From NCBI GenBank assembly GCA_963923955.1, contig OZ000552.1:1302001-1366000 (forward strand): 64,000 bases of DNA, read 5' to 3'. This document shows, in pieces, positions 28,401-35,738 of this stretch (position 1 is the stretch's first letter; each line of letters opens with the position of its first letter). Made by a program: the position numbers and the translations under genes. Below the pieces are notes generated by a model that saw only the letters and a program-made list of their open reading frames with translations, had not been told where the DNA came from and searched no databases. This DNA comes from G963923955 sp963923955 (GTDB taxonomy: Bacteria > Pseudomonadota > Gammaproteobacteria > Eutrophobiales > Eutrophobiaceae).

Positions 28401-30435
28401 GGCCGGCGATGATAGCGTAACCCTGTCCGACAGTGCCTTTGTCGGTGGCATTGTGGATGGTGGGGATGAGACCAATGCCGACACCTTGGATGTCACCAAC
28501 CTGCTGGCTGGTACCAGTGTAGGCGCCATCCGCTACCGTAACTTTGAAACCTTGACCGGCCTGCCCAATGCGCGTACCGAAGATGCAGGCGCTGCCCCGC
28601 CACAACCCCCAGTCGTGCAACCACCAGTACAACCGCCGGTGCAGCCTCCAGTCGTGCAGCCGCCGGTACAGCCTCCGCAGCCACCAGTACAACCGCCCGT
28701 TGTTGATCCGAATGCCGGTGGTGGACAGGGCGGCCAGCAAGGCCAAGGCGCAGGTCAACAAGGCGGCCAGCAAGGCCAAGGGGCAGGTCAACAAGGCGGC
28801 CAACAGCCGGGCCCTGATCCGGATGCGGGTGCCGGTGGGCAGCAGGGCCAGGGCGCAGGTCAACAGGGCGGCCAACAAGGCCAAGGCGCAGGCCAACAAG
28901 GCGGCCAAGCCCCCGGCCCGGGTGCTGGTAGCGGCCAAGGCGGCCAACCAGACCCGACCCACTCTGCGAGTGGTCGGGCAGGCCCCGATCCAGATGGGGA
29001 TGGGGATGCGGACGCCGGCGGCGATAGTGGCACAGACACCGATACCGGAACGGATGCGGGAACGGATGCCGGCACAGACACAGACGCAGGTACGGATACA
29101 GGAACGGATACGGATACTGACACCGATACCGGAACCGAAACGGGAACGGATGCTGGCACAGATACAGACGCAGGAACCGATACGGGAACCGATACTGACA
29201 CCGGAACAGACACCGATACCGGCACAACCGCCCCTTCTGTAGCCCCCGTCCCCCCAACTCCGGTCACCCCCAGCGCCCAGCCTGTGGCCAATGACCCCAC
29301 GCGCTTAGTGCTTACCCTGCCCGATACCGATGGCACGACCCGCCTCGTGACCCTGGACAGAGGGGCTGAGAGCGCCCAATCCACCGCCATGGGGGTCTTA
29401 AGCAGTGCCGTGCATAACGTGGTCAACCAGCGCTTGACCGGTGGCCTGCGTGGCAATCCTTCTGGGCAAGGCAACCGTGGCAACCGTCGCAGCCAGCGCC
29501 GTCCCATCCAGGTGGCCGCCGGGGAACTCCTGCCCGACCACTCGCAGAGTGGGTCGGGCCTGCCCGGCTTACTCGCTGTTGACCCCCGTCCCTTCATCTG
29601 GGGCGAACTCTTTGCCGCTGATCGCCGCCGAGGACAAGATGGCGGGGTGGCTGCCCATTCCCAAGACTATCGGGGCGTGGCCTTTGGGGCGGAACAAGTC
29701 TTTGCCAATGCCATTGCTGGGGTTCTCTTTGGCTATGCCCATGCCGACCTGGTCAGTAGCGGTAAAAACACCCAGATAGAGACCGATAGCTTCTTTCTAG
29801 GGCTCTATGGCCAAGACACCTGGCAGGGCATCGATATCGGCCTTAGCCTCAATCTGGGCTACGAAGACCACGACAGCCGAAGGGCGCTGCTTAACCAAGG
29901 CCAGGCACAAGTAGCCCAAGGCAGCTACAGTAGCCTCTTTCTTAGTCCGTCCTTACGACTGAGCCATAGGGCAGTGCTCAGTGAGGATTGGGAACTGCGC
30001 CCAGCCGCCAGCGTGAGCTATACGCAAGGCTGGTATAAGGGCTATACCGAGCGGGGGGCAGAGGGCCTGTCCGACCACGCTGCGAGTGGTCGAGCGAATA
30101 TCACCCAGAACAAACGTGAGGGGAAGAGTTGGAACACCCGCCTGGAACTGGCGCTGGCCTATCTCTTGGAAGGCGATGGCGAGCTGGTCTTGAGAAGTGG
30201 CTTAGACAGCCGCTTCACCGACCATGAGACGGCAGGTTTTTCTCTTGCGGGTGCCAACTTCCGTATCAGCACGGATGATGACAGCAGTGTGCACAATGCC
30301 TATGTGGGGGCATCCCTGCGCTATCGGCTAGATGAACGCCTGCATGTAGAGGCAGAGCTAGAATACAGCCATGACATGGGTGAAGTAAGCGAGCGCTCTT
30401 TAAGTGGGCGTGTGCTGGTGGGGGTTGAGTTTTAG
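25372..30435 (+). CDS. Large autotransporter (type V secretion) adhesin-like protein with repeat-rich leader
   Basis: The uninterrupted frame runs from GTG 25372 to TAG 30435. The first 190 or so codons only translate poly-C and dispersed repeats. A true signal peptide (LIFLLVLTLAAVLAFPLTAQA) follows at about 25985-26045, for which TTG 25948 is a possible local start and ATG 25313 a frame-shifted distal one. The mature part has a Gln/Pro/Gly-rich stretch, a beta-helical passenger (about residues 285-1060) with a block paralogous to the preceding gene, a Pro-Val-Gln and GQQ-repeat linker, an acidic GTDTD-repeat region and a C-terminal autotransporter barrel (about residues 1400-1687, ending VLVGVEF). 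It would be displayed on or released from the surface. Which start is used depends on the C tract. Confidence 0.8.
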   Translation: MRRRLQVIHPPPPPPPPPEKSIKSVNYGNFLTHFLAEHARPHLCESGESGEQGQTLPPLFLRKQESIRGKARHPLDSRLRGNDAGKRTATLRFTALLARLFIIRHSWLDQESSHREVLKTLDSRLRGNSLPRTRYGDEGRRAAPLRFSAQLLLSSSFLRKQESIRTETGNLLDSRCHGNDEEGKAGNLLDSCLRRNDGLTFRPGLIFLLVLTLAAVLAFPLTAQAQGVPQPGPPPQGQQSQQQQAQGQQQQAQGQQPPRQQPPQGQQAQQGQGQAQAQTEFARIAAQIGIDPSEFEIDASDYGKTETNSVALTRSFGNLVDEDVLRINTGTIRTDRDGMLVNRNGAMRNEGTITITGNGNAGMVMGANNLAVNQGNIIVEAPSGSTGITTDDVRREPVKILNDRNATITVQRDGFGILLTLSSQVINRGTITTAGDSGDNDAGIRQTSLVATRVLNDGAIEALNTNDLGVWFSDRVTQARLGNTSRGEISGDGKGVFFGSGGPATLINAGSITGTKDDGVEFNGAGSTLTNSGTIVSEQAIAVEFTAVNATLTNSGTIRADGTDADDYAIRFAATGGKMVLQDGSTLLGAMVFTDTEITNAATTDGARFDGTLRRAVVDGKATNVIGFEGNTLVLDEAATLDGKVNLAAGALTNNGAINAPAGSIAVQVSAGGTLTHSGSIQVLDAMNQPNTAATVVQFDNGGTLALRGSGQVTGNIDGGAGNNTMTLADNAQVGGNILAGAGNDSITLRDNARVNGIVLGDGNNTLTLEGQAQVSGVVATGNDSDTIALRDSASIGGFITAEAGRGHLDYSGYGSAVSIALVRSSNLGFAGNAPGITNGFTGIDQLTGSADAAYTDTLTGYNTAATWTLNATPAFSTYAVEGTNPTTNAAETYTLEFSAFENLVGGSGEDAFSLSSAFSANLSGGDGDDRFTFTNGADLTGDIAGGDGADTFTFTGTGQVTGNITSGAGDDTFTLSDDAKITGDLNTGAGDDEVNISDRAGLTGAINTGAGDDSVTLSDSAFVGGIVDGGDETNADTLDVTNLLAGTSVGAIRYRNFETLTGLPNARTEDAGAAPPQPPVVQPPVQPPVQPPVVQPPVQPPQPPVQPPVVDPNAGGGQGGQQGQGAGQQGGQQGQGAGQQGGQQPGPDPDAGAGGQQGQGAGQQGGQQGQGAGQQGGQAPGPGAGSGQGGQPDPTHSASGRAGPDPDGDGDADAGGDSGTDTDTGTDAGTDAGTDTDAGTDTGTDTDTDTDTGTETGTDAGTDTDAGTDTGTDTDTGTDTDTGTTAPSVAPVPPTPVTPSAQPVANDPTRLVLTLPDTDGTTRLVTLDRGAESAQSTAMGVLSSAVHNVVNQRLTGGLRGNPSGQGNRGNRRSQRRPIQVAAGELLPDHSQSGSGLPGLLAVDPRPFIWGELFAADRRRGQDGGVAAHSQDYRGVAFGAEQVFANAIAGVLFGYAHADLVSSGKNTQIETDSFFLGLYGQDTWQGIDIGLSLNLGYEDHDSRRALLNQGQAQVAQGSYSSLFLSPSLRLSHRAVLSEDWELRPAASVSYTQGWYKGYTERGAEGLSDHAASGRANITQNKREGKSWNTRLELALAYLLEGDGELVLRSGLDSRFTDHETAGFSLAGANFRISTDDDSSVHNAYVGASLRYRLDERLHVEAELEYSHDMGEVSERSLSGRVLVGVEF
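25398..25424 (+). repeat. C27 homopolymer between leader ATG and autotransporter frame (candidate phase switch)
   Basis: Twenty-seven consecutive C, the longest homopolymer in the window. The leader ATG at 25313 (frame 2) and the long open frame (frame 1) are one base out of register across it. The tract length therefore decides whether the leader is fused to the autotransporter. Confidence 0.75.
25545..25620. repeat. Inverted palindromic repeat pair in the autotransporter leader
   Basis: Left arm GTTGTTCTTGCGGAAGCAGG..., right arm GGATTCCCGC/GCGGGAATGAC. It lies in the same open frame as the downstream autotransporter. Confidence 0.75.
25682..25783. repeat. Inverted palindromic pair joined to a CCCCGTA/TACGGGG hairpin
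   Basis: The pair GTCATTCCTGGCTTGACC.../GGATTCCCGC...GCGGGAAT occupies 25682-25755. It runs directly into GCCTGCCCCGTACTCGATACGGGGACG at 25757-25783, a second repeat family that can form CCCCGTA/TACGGGG with loop CTCGA. Confidence 0.75.
25836..25962. repeat. Palindromic repeat pair plus extra arm directly before the autotransporter signal peptide
   Basis: A full pair at 25836-25911 is followed by a further arm at 25939-25962 (GATTCCTGCTTGCGCAGGAATGAC). The hydrophobic signal-peptide codons begin within about 25 bases of the last arm, the same arrangement as in the upstream paralogue. Confidence 0.75.
28725..29230 (+). repeat. In-frame minisatellites in the autotransporter linker
   Basis: From 28725 to about 28920 a 33-bp unit encoding GGQQGQGAGQQ recurs about four times with small changes. 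From about 29030 to 29230 an imperfect 6-bp unit encodes GTDTDAGTDTGTD-type repeats. Both are multiples of three, so copy changes would alter linker length but not frame. Confidence 0.7.
28953..28978. repeat. 26-bp palindromic element in coding sequence, copy 1
   Basis: CCCGACCCACTC...GAGTGGTCGGG with a TGC loop. The exact reverse complement of this 26-mer occurs at 29533-29558 in the same gene, and related copies lie at 30071-30092 and 55168-55193. Here it encodes PDPTHSASGRAG. Confidence 0.7.
29533..29558. repeat. 26-bp palindromic element in coding sequence, copy 2 (exact inverse of copy 1)
   Basis: CCCGACCACTC...GAGTGGGTCGGG with a GCA loop, perfectly inverted relative to 28953-28978. 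It encodes PDHSQSGSG just before the barrel domain. Confidence 0.7.
30071..30092. repeat. Palindromic element in coding sequence, copy 3 (diverged)
   Basis: CCGACCAC...GTGGTCG around GCTGCGA inside the barrel-coding part; it encodes SDHAASGRA. Confidence 0.6.
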
Positions 30436-31009
30436 GGGGGAGTCTGTTAAGCGTCTAACTGCCAGTCATCTAGGCGACTAAACGTTTTGTGGATTCCTGC
30501 TTCCGCAGGAATGACGGAGGCGGGGAGGGGTGGATACCTTTACCCTCACCGGCAATGCCAAAGTAACAGGCAACCGCGGCACTTTCTGCTCGCGATAGCT
30601 TGTGTCGGCTTCCATGCGCGGCTCACCATCTCTAAGGCCTTTCAGTTTGGAAAGCTGTCGGAAAGCGCGGGGTAACATATTACTGCTGCTGCCGCGTTCG
30701 CTATAAAAGGGATTAACGGCATCGGCTTTGAGGATGACGGGTCTTTTGCCGGACATCTGTGCGCATCCATCGGGGCATAGGGTAGCCTCGTACATTGATT
30801 TTTGGCAAAACAAATCCCATGGGATTAGCCCTTTGCATTACATTCACAAGGAAAGATCAACAAAAGCCCGGTAATTGAAAATGTTAAGACAAACAAAAAT
30901 CACACTTATCTTCAAAGATGAAGTGTATGCAGCAAAATCTTTGGCAACGATTGCTGCGATTTGTCTGTCGTGCTGTTACTAATTCATCCATGAATTAGCA
31001 AGCGCCTCC
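30436..31009. other. Intergenic region with passenger remnant, repeat arm, unassigned short frame and structured repeat copy A
   Basis: A repeat arm lies at 30491-30515. At 30530-30574 the plus strand reads VDTFTLTGNAKVTGN, a relic of a passenger repeat with no start or continuation. On the minus strand about 30590-30795 is open (MYEATLCPDGCAQMSGK...), with ordinary-looking codons but no family I recognise; it could be the rest of an inactivated gene. Copy A of the structured repeat fills about 30870-31000. Confidence 0.55.
30870..31000 (-). ncRNA. Structured repeat family, copy A (3' side of the PP2C-FGE gene)
   Basis: The core 30887-30966 is closed by AGACAAA/TTTGTCT. An eighth pair is a mismatch on the plus strand but a G-U wobble if transcribed from the minus strand. 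It contains an internal hairpin (ACACTT...AAGTGT) and the near-invariant CAACGATTGCTGCG block. CTAATTCA/TGAATTAG (30979-30998) forms the flanking hairpin, 12 bases past the minus-strand stop at 31010. Similar copies lie at 56 and 57.8 kb. No known RNA family recognised. Confidence 0.5.
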
Positions 31010-32857
31010 TTAGAGGTCGCGCACCACGCGAATGCCGATGTGGTCATAGACCTGATCGGACTTGAATTTATCGCGCTTGGTATGGCGGATGGACTGCGGT
31101 GGGCTGCTGTAGGCGCCGCCGCGGGCAATGCGATAGGCACAATCGCCGCCTTCCCAGACGCCGCTGTCTGATGGGGCGCCTTTGTAGTTGTCATGCCAGC
31201 AGTCCTGCACCCATTCGGCGACATTGCCGGCGCTGTCATAGACGCCGAACTCATTCGGCGCAAAGCTCCCGATCTTCGTCGGTTTTCTCGGATCAAGGCC
31301 GGAGCCGCAGCCGAAGCAGTGCGCCCGGTTCGGCTCTTCGTCATAGCCCCACCAGAACGGGGAGCGCTTGCCGGTGCCTGCCAGGTATTCCCATTCCGCT
31401 TCGGTGGGCAGGCGATAACGCCGGCCGCTCTGCTCGGATAGCCAGCGCGTGTAGTAGAAGGCATCATCCCAAGACACGAAGATGACCGGATGGCTCGCCT
31501 TGTCCATGTACAGATTGTCCGGCATCCGGCGGCCGGTCGCCTGGGCAAATTGCTCATATTGCGCAAAGGTGATTTCGTTTTTGCTCACAGCAAAGGGCCG
31601 TACCTTGACCAGGCGCCGGGGGCGCTCATCGCTAAAGCGGGAGGAGCTGGGGCTGCCCATATCAAATTCCCCTGCATTGATGCGTATCATCACGGGGCCG
31701 GTGCCGCCGTCTTTTAGTTCATCCTGAAATTCCTGGCTGGGTGCCGCAGGCTCGGCCTCTTCCGCCACCGCCTCGGCCACTTCTGCGGCCGCCGTCTCGG
31801 CGGCTTCCTGGTCTTCGGCCTCGTCCATTGGCTCTTGCAGCGCTTCTTCTTCAGTATCCTCTGCTGCTTCCTCCTCCGCATATTCTTCAATAATGACCTC
31901 TGCCAGCTCTTCGGTGTCCACCGGGGTGGATAGTTTTTTATCTTGCATACCGAAGAAGACGGCGGCTGCTATGCCGATGACGAGGACGGCGGCAATGCCG
32001 ATAAACAGGCCGGCCTTGCCGCTTTTTGGCTCGTCTTCTGCCATGTATTCTGTTACAATCTGCTGGACCGGCGCAGGCGCCGGCGTCTCGATCTGTGGCG
32101 CTGCCGAGACGTTCACCACAACAATGGTGGTGTTGTCCTGCTTCGGCATATTGGCAGCTTCGACTGCCTGGAGCAGGTCATCGGCGCAGCCCTTAGGCGT
32201 TTCCGACCAGTCTGAAAACTGAATGATCTTGCCGGCGCTCAAGGTATCCATGCCGTCGCTGCAAATGAGGATTTTATCGCCGGCTTGTAAGGGAAAGGGC
32301 TGCGCAGATACGTCCACCTCACCCAGATCCTCGCCCATAATAGCGCTCATCAGCATGTTGCGGGCCAGGCCGGGCTCAGGTTCCACCGGCGTTCCCGCCG
32401 CCTCCATCCGATCCAGGAAGCCGCCGTAGCTATGATCGGCGTTCTTCTTGATCAACTCCTTGTTGCGCAGCAGATAGACATGGCTATCACCCACACTGGC
32501 CCACCACATTTGCCCCTTTTCCAAGATGGCCGCGACCATCGTGCAGCCCATCCCGGCCAGTGCCGATGTCTCGGCGATGGTTTCTTTGATAGAATTATTC
32601 GCCATTTCCACGCATTCGCGCAATATGGTGGCATGTTTGTCGGTGGGATAATTGGCCGAGACGTGCTTGTTGAAGGCCTGCACCGCCATATTGCTGGCCA
32701 CATTGCCGGCGGCGTGTCCGCCCATGCCATCGGCCACGATCACCAAGGCGCTGGTATTGCCTTCTTTGTCTGTTAGATTGGTGATCAAAAAGGCATCTTC
32801 CTGATAGCCTCTGGTGCCGTCTATCTGCGAGCCTGCTAATTCGAATTGAAGTGCCAT
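31010..32857 (-). CDS. PP2C-type phosphatase fused through a membrane helix to an FGE-sulfatase (SUMF1-like) domain
   Basis: 615 residues. Residues 1-250 are a PP2C Ser/Thr phosphatase with metal-binding motifs QED (19-21), DGMGGH (43-48), SDG (200-202) and QDN (240-242). A single membrane helix spans about 282-303, followed by a Glu/Ala-rich acidic spacer (315-375). Residues about 388-613 are an FGE/SUMF1-type domain (MIRINAGEFDMGS, RLPTEAEWEYLAG, DSAGNVAEWVQDCW, RIARGGAYSS). The phosphatase would face the cytosol and the FGE-like domain the periplasm. The catalytic Cys pair of true formylglycine-generating enzymes is replaced after RGGAY, so the domain more likely binds a ligand or partner. 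This looks like a transmembrane signalling protein; no kinase partner is nearby. Confidence 0.88.
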   Translation of the reverse strand: MALQFELAGSQIDGTRGYQEDAFLITNLTDKEGNTSALVIVADGMGGHAAGNVASNMAVQAFNKHVSANYPTDKHATILRECVEMANNSIKETIAETSALAGMGCTMVAAILEKGQMWWASVGDSHVYLLRNKELIKKNADHSYGGFLDRMEAAGTPVEPEPGLARNMLMSAIMGEDLGEVDVSAQPFPLQAGDKILICSDGMDTLSAGKIIQFSDWSETPKGCADDLLQAVEAANMPKQDNTTIVVVNVSAAPQIETPAPAPVQQIVTEYMAEDEPKSGKAGLFIGIAAVLVIGIAAAVFFGMQDKKLSTPVDTEELAEVIIEEYAEEEAAEDTEEEALQEPMDEAEDQEAAETAAAEVAEAVAEEAEPAAPSQEFQDELKDGGTGPVMIRINAGEFDMGSPSSSRFSDERPRRLVKVRPFAVSKNEITFAQYEQFAQATGRRMPDNLYMDKASHPVIFVSWDDAFYYTRWLSEQSGRRYRLPTEAEWEYLAGTGKRSPFWWGYDEEPNRAHCFGCGSGLDPRKPTKIGSFAPNEFGVYDSAGNVAEWVQDCWHDNYKGAPSDSGVWEGGDCAYRIARGGAYSSPPQSIRHTKRDKFKSDQVYDHIGIRVVRDL

Positions 32858-33086
32858 AGTCGCTATGCTTAATTGAGATTGCTCTACTTTTTCCAGTGTC
32901 CGGCTATACTACCAGTCCCGCTATTTTTTACCAGATAATATTATGGCCTCTACCGGCCATGTTACAAAAATGCCTGCATTAAGGGCTAGTGCTAAGCAAT
33001 GCTGGCCGGGTAAGATAGCCAGTTGGCGTTGTGCTGGTTATTTATGATGAAAAAGAGTAAAAACCTGGAAATGAAAGGCAAGTAAC

Positions 33087-34256
33087 ATGAGCGGCACCTC
33101 CATCGAATTCTCGATGTTCCTGATCTTCACCGGCGCTGCAGTGCTGGCCACGGTTGCCCTGCTTGCCCGCCAGGCCATGATCGTGGCCTATATCGTGCTC
33201 GGCATTGTCTTGGGCCCCTGGGGGCTTGCCCTGGTCGATGATGGAGAGCTCATCCAGGACATATCCAATATCGGCATTATTTTTCTGCTGTACCTGCTGG
33301 GGCTGGATCTCCTGCCGCAGCAGCTATGGAAGATGCTCGGCGAGGCGCTGACCACCACGATTCTCAGTTCTATATTATTTGGCCTAATTGGTTTTATCAT
33401 CGCCTACCTGTTTGCCTATCCCATCTCTGATTCGCTCTTGATCGGCGCGGCCTTGATGTTTTCCAGCACCATTATCGGCGTGAAACTGATGCCGACCACC
33501 TCCCTGCACCATCGTCATACCGGGCAGATGCTGATCAGCGTCCTACTGTTGCAGGACCTGATCGCCATCATCGTCCTGCTCTTGTTGCAGGGTTACGGCA
33601 AGGGCGGCAATCTGCTGGCGGATATAGCCTGGCAACTGGGCACCCTGCCGGTATTAATCCTTATCGCCTGGCTGCTGGAGCGTCTTGTGCTGGAGAAGCT
33701 GCTCATGCGCTTTGACCAGATACACGAATACATCTTCCTGCTCGCCATTGCCTGGTGCCTAGGCATGGCTGAACTTGCCGTACTGCTGGGGCTGTCCCAT
33801 GAAATAGGGGCCTTCATTGCCGGCGTTACCTTGGCCTCCTGCCCCATCGCCCTGTTCATTACCGAGAAACTCAAGCCCCTGCGTGATTTTTTTCTGATCA
33901 TCTTCTTCTTCTCGCTTGGCGCCTCTTTTAACATGGACATCATCGGCGAGATTATCCTCCCGGCCATGCTGCTGGCCGTGCTTGTTATTATCGTTAAACC
34001 GCTGGTGTTCAGGATGCTGTTCATGCTGGCCGGCGAGAAGAAATATGTCTCGCTTGAAGTGGGTTTCAGGCTGGGGCAGATCGGCGAGTTCTCGCTCTTG
34101 ATCGCAGTGCTTGCCGTGCAGTCGGGTTACATAACCGAAGACACCTCATACCTCATTCAACTGGCAACCATATTAACCCTCATCATCTCCTCATACATCA
34201 TCGTACTGCGCTATCCAACACCGATGGCCGTATCCGACCGGTTGAGGAGGGATTAA
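33087..34256 (+). CDS. Monovalent cation:proton antiporter, CPA2/Kef type, without a regulatory domain
   Basis: 389 residues, ATG 33087 preceded by AAAGG. About 12 membrane segments cover the whole length. MFSSTIIGVKLM, LLLQDLIAIIVLLLL and LGLSHEIGAFIAGVTLA are the central CPA2 motifs, and the DL pair in the second is the likely ion-binding region. The C-terminal RCK/TrkA-N nucleotide-binding domain of KefB/KefC is absent. It probably exchanges K+ or Na+ for protons at the inner membrane. It is divergent from the PP2C gene (229-bp gap) and converges on the restriction-modification locus. Confidence 0.88.
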   Translation: MSGTSIEFSMFLIFTGAAVLATVALLARQAMIVAYIVLGIVLGPWGLALVDDGELIQDISNIGIIFLLYLLGLDLLPQQLWKMLGEALTTTILSSILFGLIGFIIAYLFAYPISDSLLIGAALMFSSTIIGVKLMPTTSLHHRHTGQMLISVLLLQDLIAIIVLLLLQGYGKGGNLLADIAWQLGTLPVLILIAWLLERLVLEKLLMRFDQIHEYIFLLAIAWCLGMAELAVLLGLSHEIGAFIAGVTLASCPIALFITEKLKPLRDFFLIIFFFSLGASFNMDIIGEIILPAMLLAVLVIIVKPLVFRMLFMLAGEKKYVSLEVGFRLGQIGEFSLLIAVLAVQSGYITEDTSYLIQLATILTLIISSYIIVLRYPTPMAVSDRLRRD

Positions 34257-34273
34257 GCCTTTAGGCTACCTCG

Positions 34274-35146
34274 TCAAGCCGCCTCTTTTTCCAGCCACCT
34301 CATCGCGCTTTGCTCGTCCTGCTCAATCGCTATTTCCACCGCCCGCTTGGCACATTCCAGCAGGTGTTTGGATTGCTTACGCAAGGCAAAGGATTCGATA
34401 ACTTTCTGCCGGATTTGGGTTTGTTTGGCTTGCGGTAAAATAGGAATTATTGTTTCTTTCACCTGATCAGGCCGCCAGTGCAAAATAACAGAGCCTCCCA
34501 CATCCCGATTAACCTGCTCTTTGGTTAAAAGCGAGTTTAAGATCAACGTCAAATATTCACTCTTGATAGCGCCTGACTTTTTCTTTAGCCGGAGTATGCC
34601 GCCGGACGGTATCATCCTTTGCGGCGCTTGGTCTAAGTAATAGGCTATCCCTGGCGTTGCATCCTTGCTGAATAATATCTCTCCCTTCTGGGGCTGATGC
34701 TGTTTGATCTCATGATACAGTTTTTCAGAGATATATTTTTCTTGCGTGATTTCAAAGGGGCTGAGGTTACTCACTCGAACAAACGGAATGCCGTCATCTT
34801 GATATTCATTGCTACCCACTTCCACGCATTTCTTGATTGTGACTAAATCCCTTAACTTGTTCCACCCGCCGGGATAATGCTTTATCCCTTTGATAATCTG
34901 ATCATATTTTGGCTGAAAATATTCCGCATCCATGCGCTCTGTTTCTTGGGTGTAGGAATAACTTTTGACAAAGGTTAATTGATGTTTCGGTTGCCAGTCG
35001 ATTAAACCGAGTTCAGCGAGGAGGAGGGTTTGGGCTTGCTTGTAAAGGATTTCCGAATCATTTATTCTTTTAATTGTCAGTTTATAGATCCATTCTATCT
35101 CATCTTGAAAAGACTTACTTAGTTCTGGCAAAGGAATGTTATACAA
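34274..35146 (-). CDS. hsdS: Restriction-modification specificity subunit HsdS, C-terminal part (split by frameshift)
   Basis: The frame opens at a TTG (35146) and reads YNIPLPELSKSFQDEIEW..., the conserved linker that normally follows the first target-recognition domain. A second recognition domain follows, then a terminal helix (about residues 235-290). It fits directly after the upstream 34-kDa-type fragment if one A of the A4 run (35152-35155 on the minus strand) is removed, which gives YYKQSELYNIPLPEL. Together the pieces form a two-domain HsdS of about 470 residues. HsdS sets DNA sequence specificity for the methylase. Confidence 0.82.
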   Translation of the reverse strand: MYNIPLPELSKSFQDEIEWIYKLTIKRINDSEILYKQAQTLLLAELGLIDWQPKHQLTFVKSYSYTQETERMDAEYFQPKYDQIIKGIKHYPGGWNKLRDLVTIKKCVEVGSNEYQDDGIPFVRVSNLSPFEITQEKYISEKLYHEIKQHQPQKGEILFSKDATPGIAYYLDQAPQRMIPSGGILRLKKKSGAIKSEYLTLILNSLLTKEQVNRDVGGSVILHWRPDQVKETIIPILPQAKQTQIRQKVIESFALRKQSKHLLECAKRAVEIAIEQDEQSAMRWLEKEAA

Positions 35147-35147
35147 C

Positions 35148-35687
35148 TCACTTTTGCTTATAATAAGGTGTTGCTATGTTAGAAACTAATCGTTCTTTTA
35201 ATTTTTGTCCAAAGCGGCAAGACAAATAAACAGTCAAACAGTAACGGTTAATTAAATGATTGACATTGAACTTATACAAAGTGCCGCTTATTAAAACCTT
35301 TTCAGGAAAATCATCGGGTACTATTGCCACTTTATTAACATTGCCCTTGACTTCCAGCAGCACTTCTCCTTTACGCACTCTGCCTTTTGGGTAACGTACC
35401 CAGTCATTGTTAGACACATAACCAGATTGTTCTATGTTTATGACGGGAGAGCTTATATCTGTTGCCTGTAAGAATTTTGGCATATTACTATTTTGAAATT
35501 CATAACCTCTAAATATCGCTGTATTTTCATAAACAACTCTATAGCCGTTTTCTATCACATGACCCAAGAGTAAATCTCTTTTTATTTTGGATGATAATTT
35601 GATCAACTCCGGATGCCAGTATTCTGCATCAATTCTTAAATTATTCTGATCCCTTAACTGCGATAGACTAACAATAGAAACCTGCAT
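35148..35687 (-). CDS. hsdS: Restriction-modification specificity subunit HsdS, N-terminal part (split by frameshift)
   Basis: 179 residues from ATG 35687 (MQVSIVSLSQLRDQNNLRID), ending at TGA 35148 after ATPYYKQK. RIDAEYWHPEL and the TGYRVVYENTAIFRGYEF-type region are typical of the first target-recognition domain of HsdS. The stop results from one extra A; deleting it continues into the downstream frame. It follows rhuM by about 50 bp. Confidence 0.8.
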   Translation of the reverse strand: MQVSIVSLSQLRDQNNLRIDAEYWHPELIKLSSKIKRDLLLGHVIENGYRVVYENTAIFRGYEFQNSNMPKFLQATDISSPVINIEQSGYVSNNDWVRYPKGRVRKGEVLLEVKGNVNKVAIVPDDFPEKVLISGTLYKFNVNHLINRYCLTVYLSCRFGQKLKERLVSNIATPYYKQK

Positions 35688-35738
35688 CACTAAGCCCCTA
35701 TCCAAAACGTCAGTCTTTCATTAACACTATTCATCAGT

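Noticed and set aside
28953..29558. Attachment sites of a site-specific recombinase.
   Set aside because: No recombinase gene is near, and the 26-mers are themselves near-palindromes with relatives elsewhere, so a dispersed repeat explains them. I kept inversion only as a testable possibility.
31010..32210. The FGE-like domain as the maturation enzyme for the arylsulfatase at 2.3-4.1 kb.
   Set aside because: True FGEs have a Cys pair soon after the RGGS-Y motif; here the sequence after RGGAY is SSPPQSIRH with no Cys, and the domain is fused to a phosphatase.
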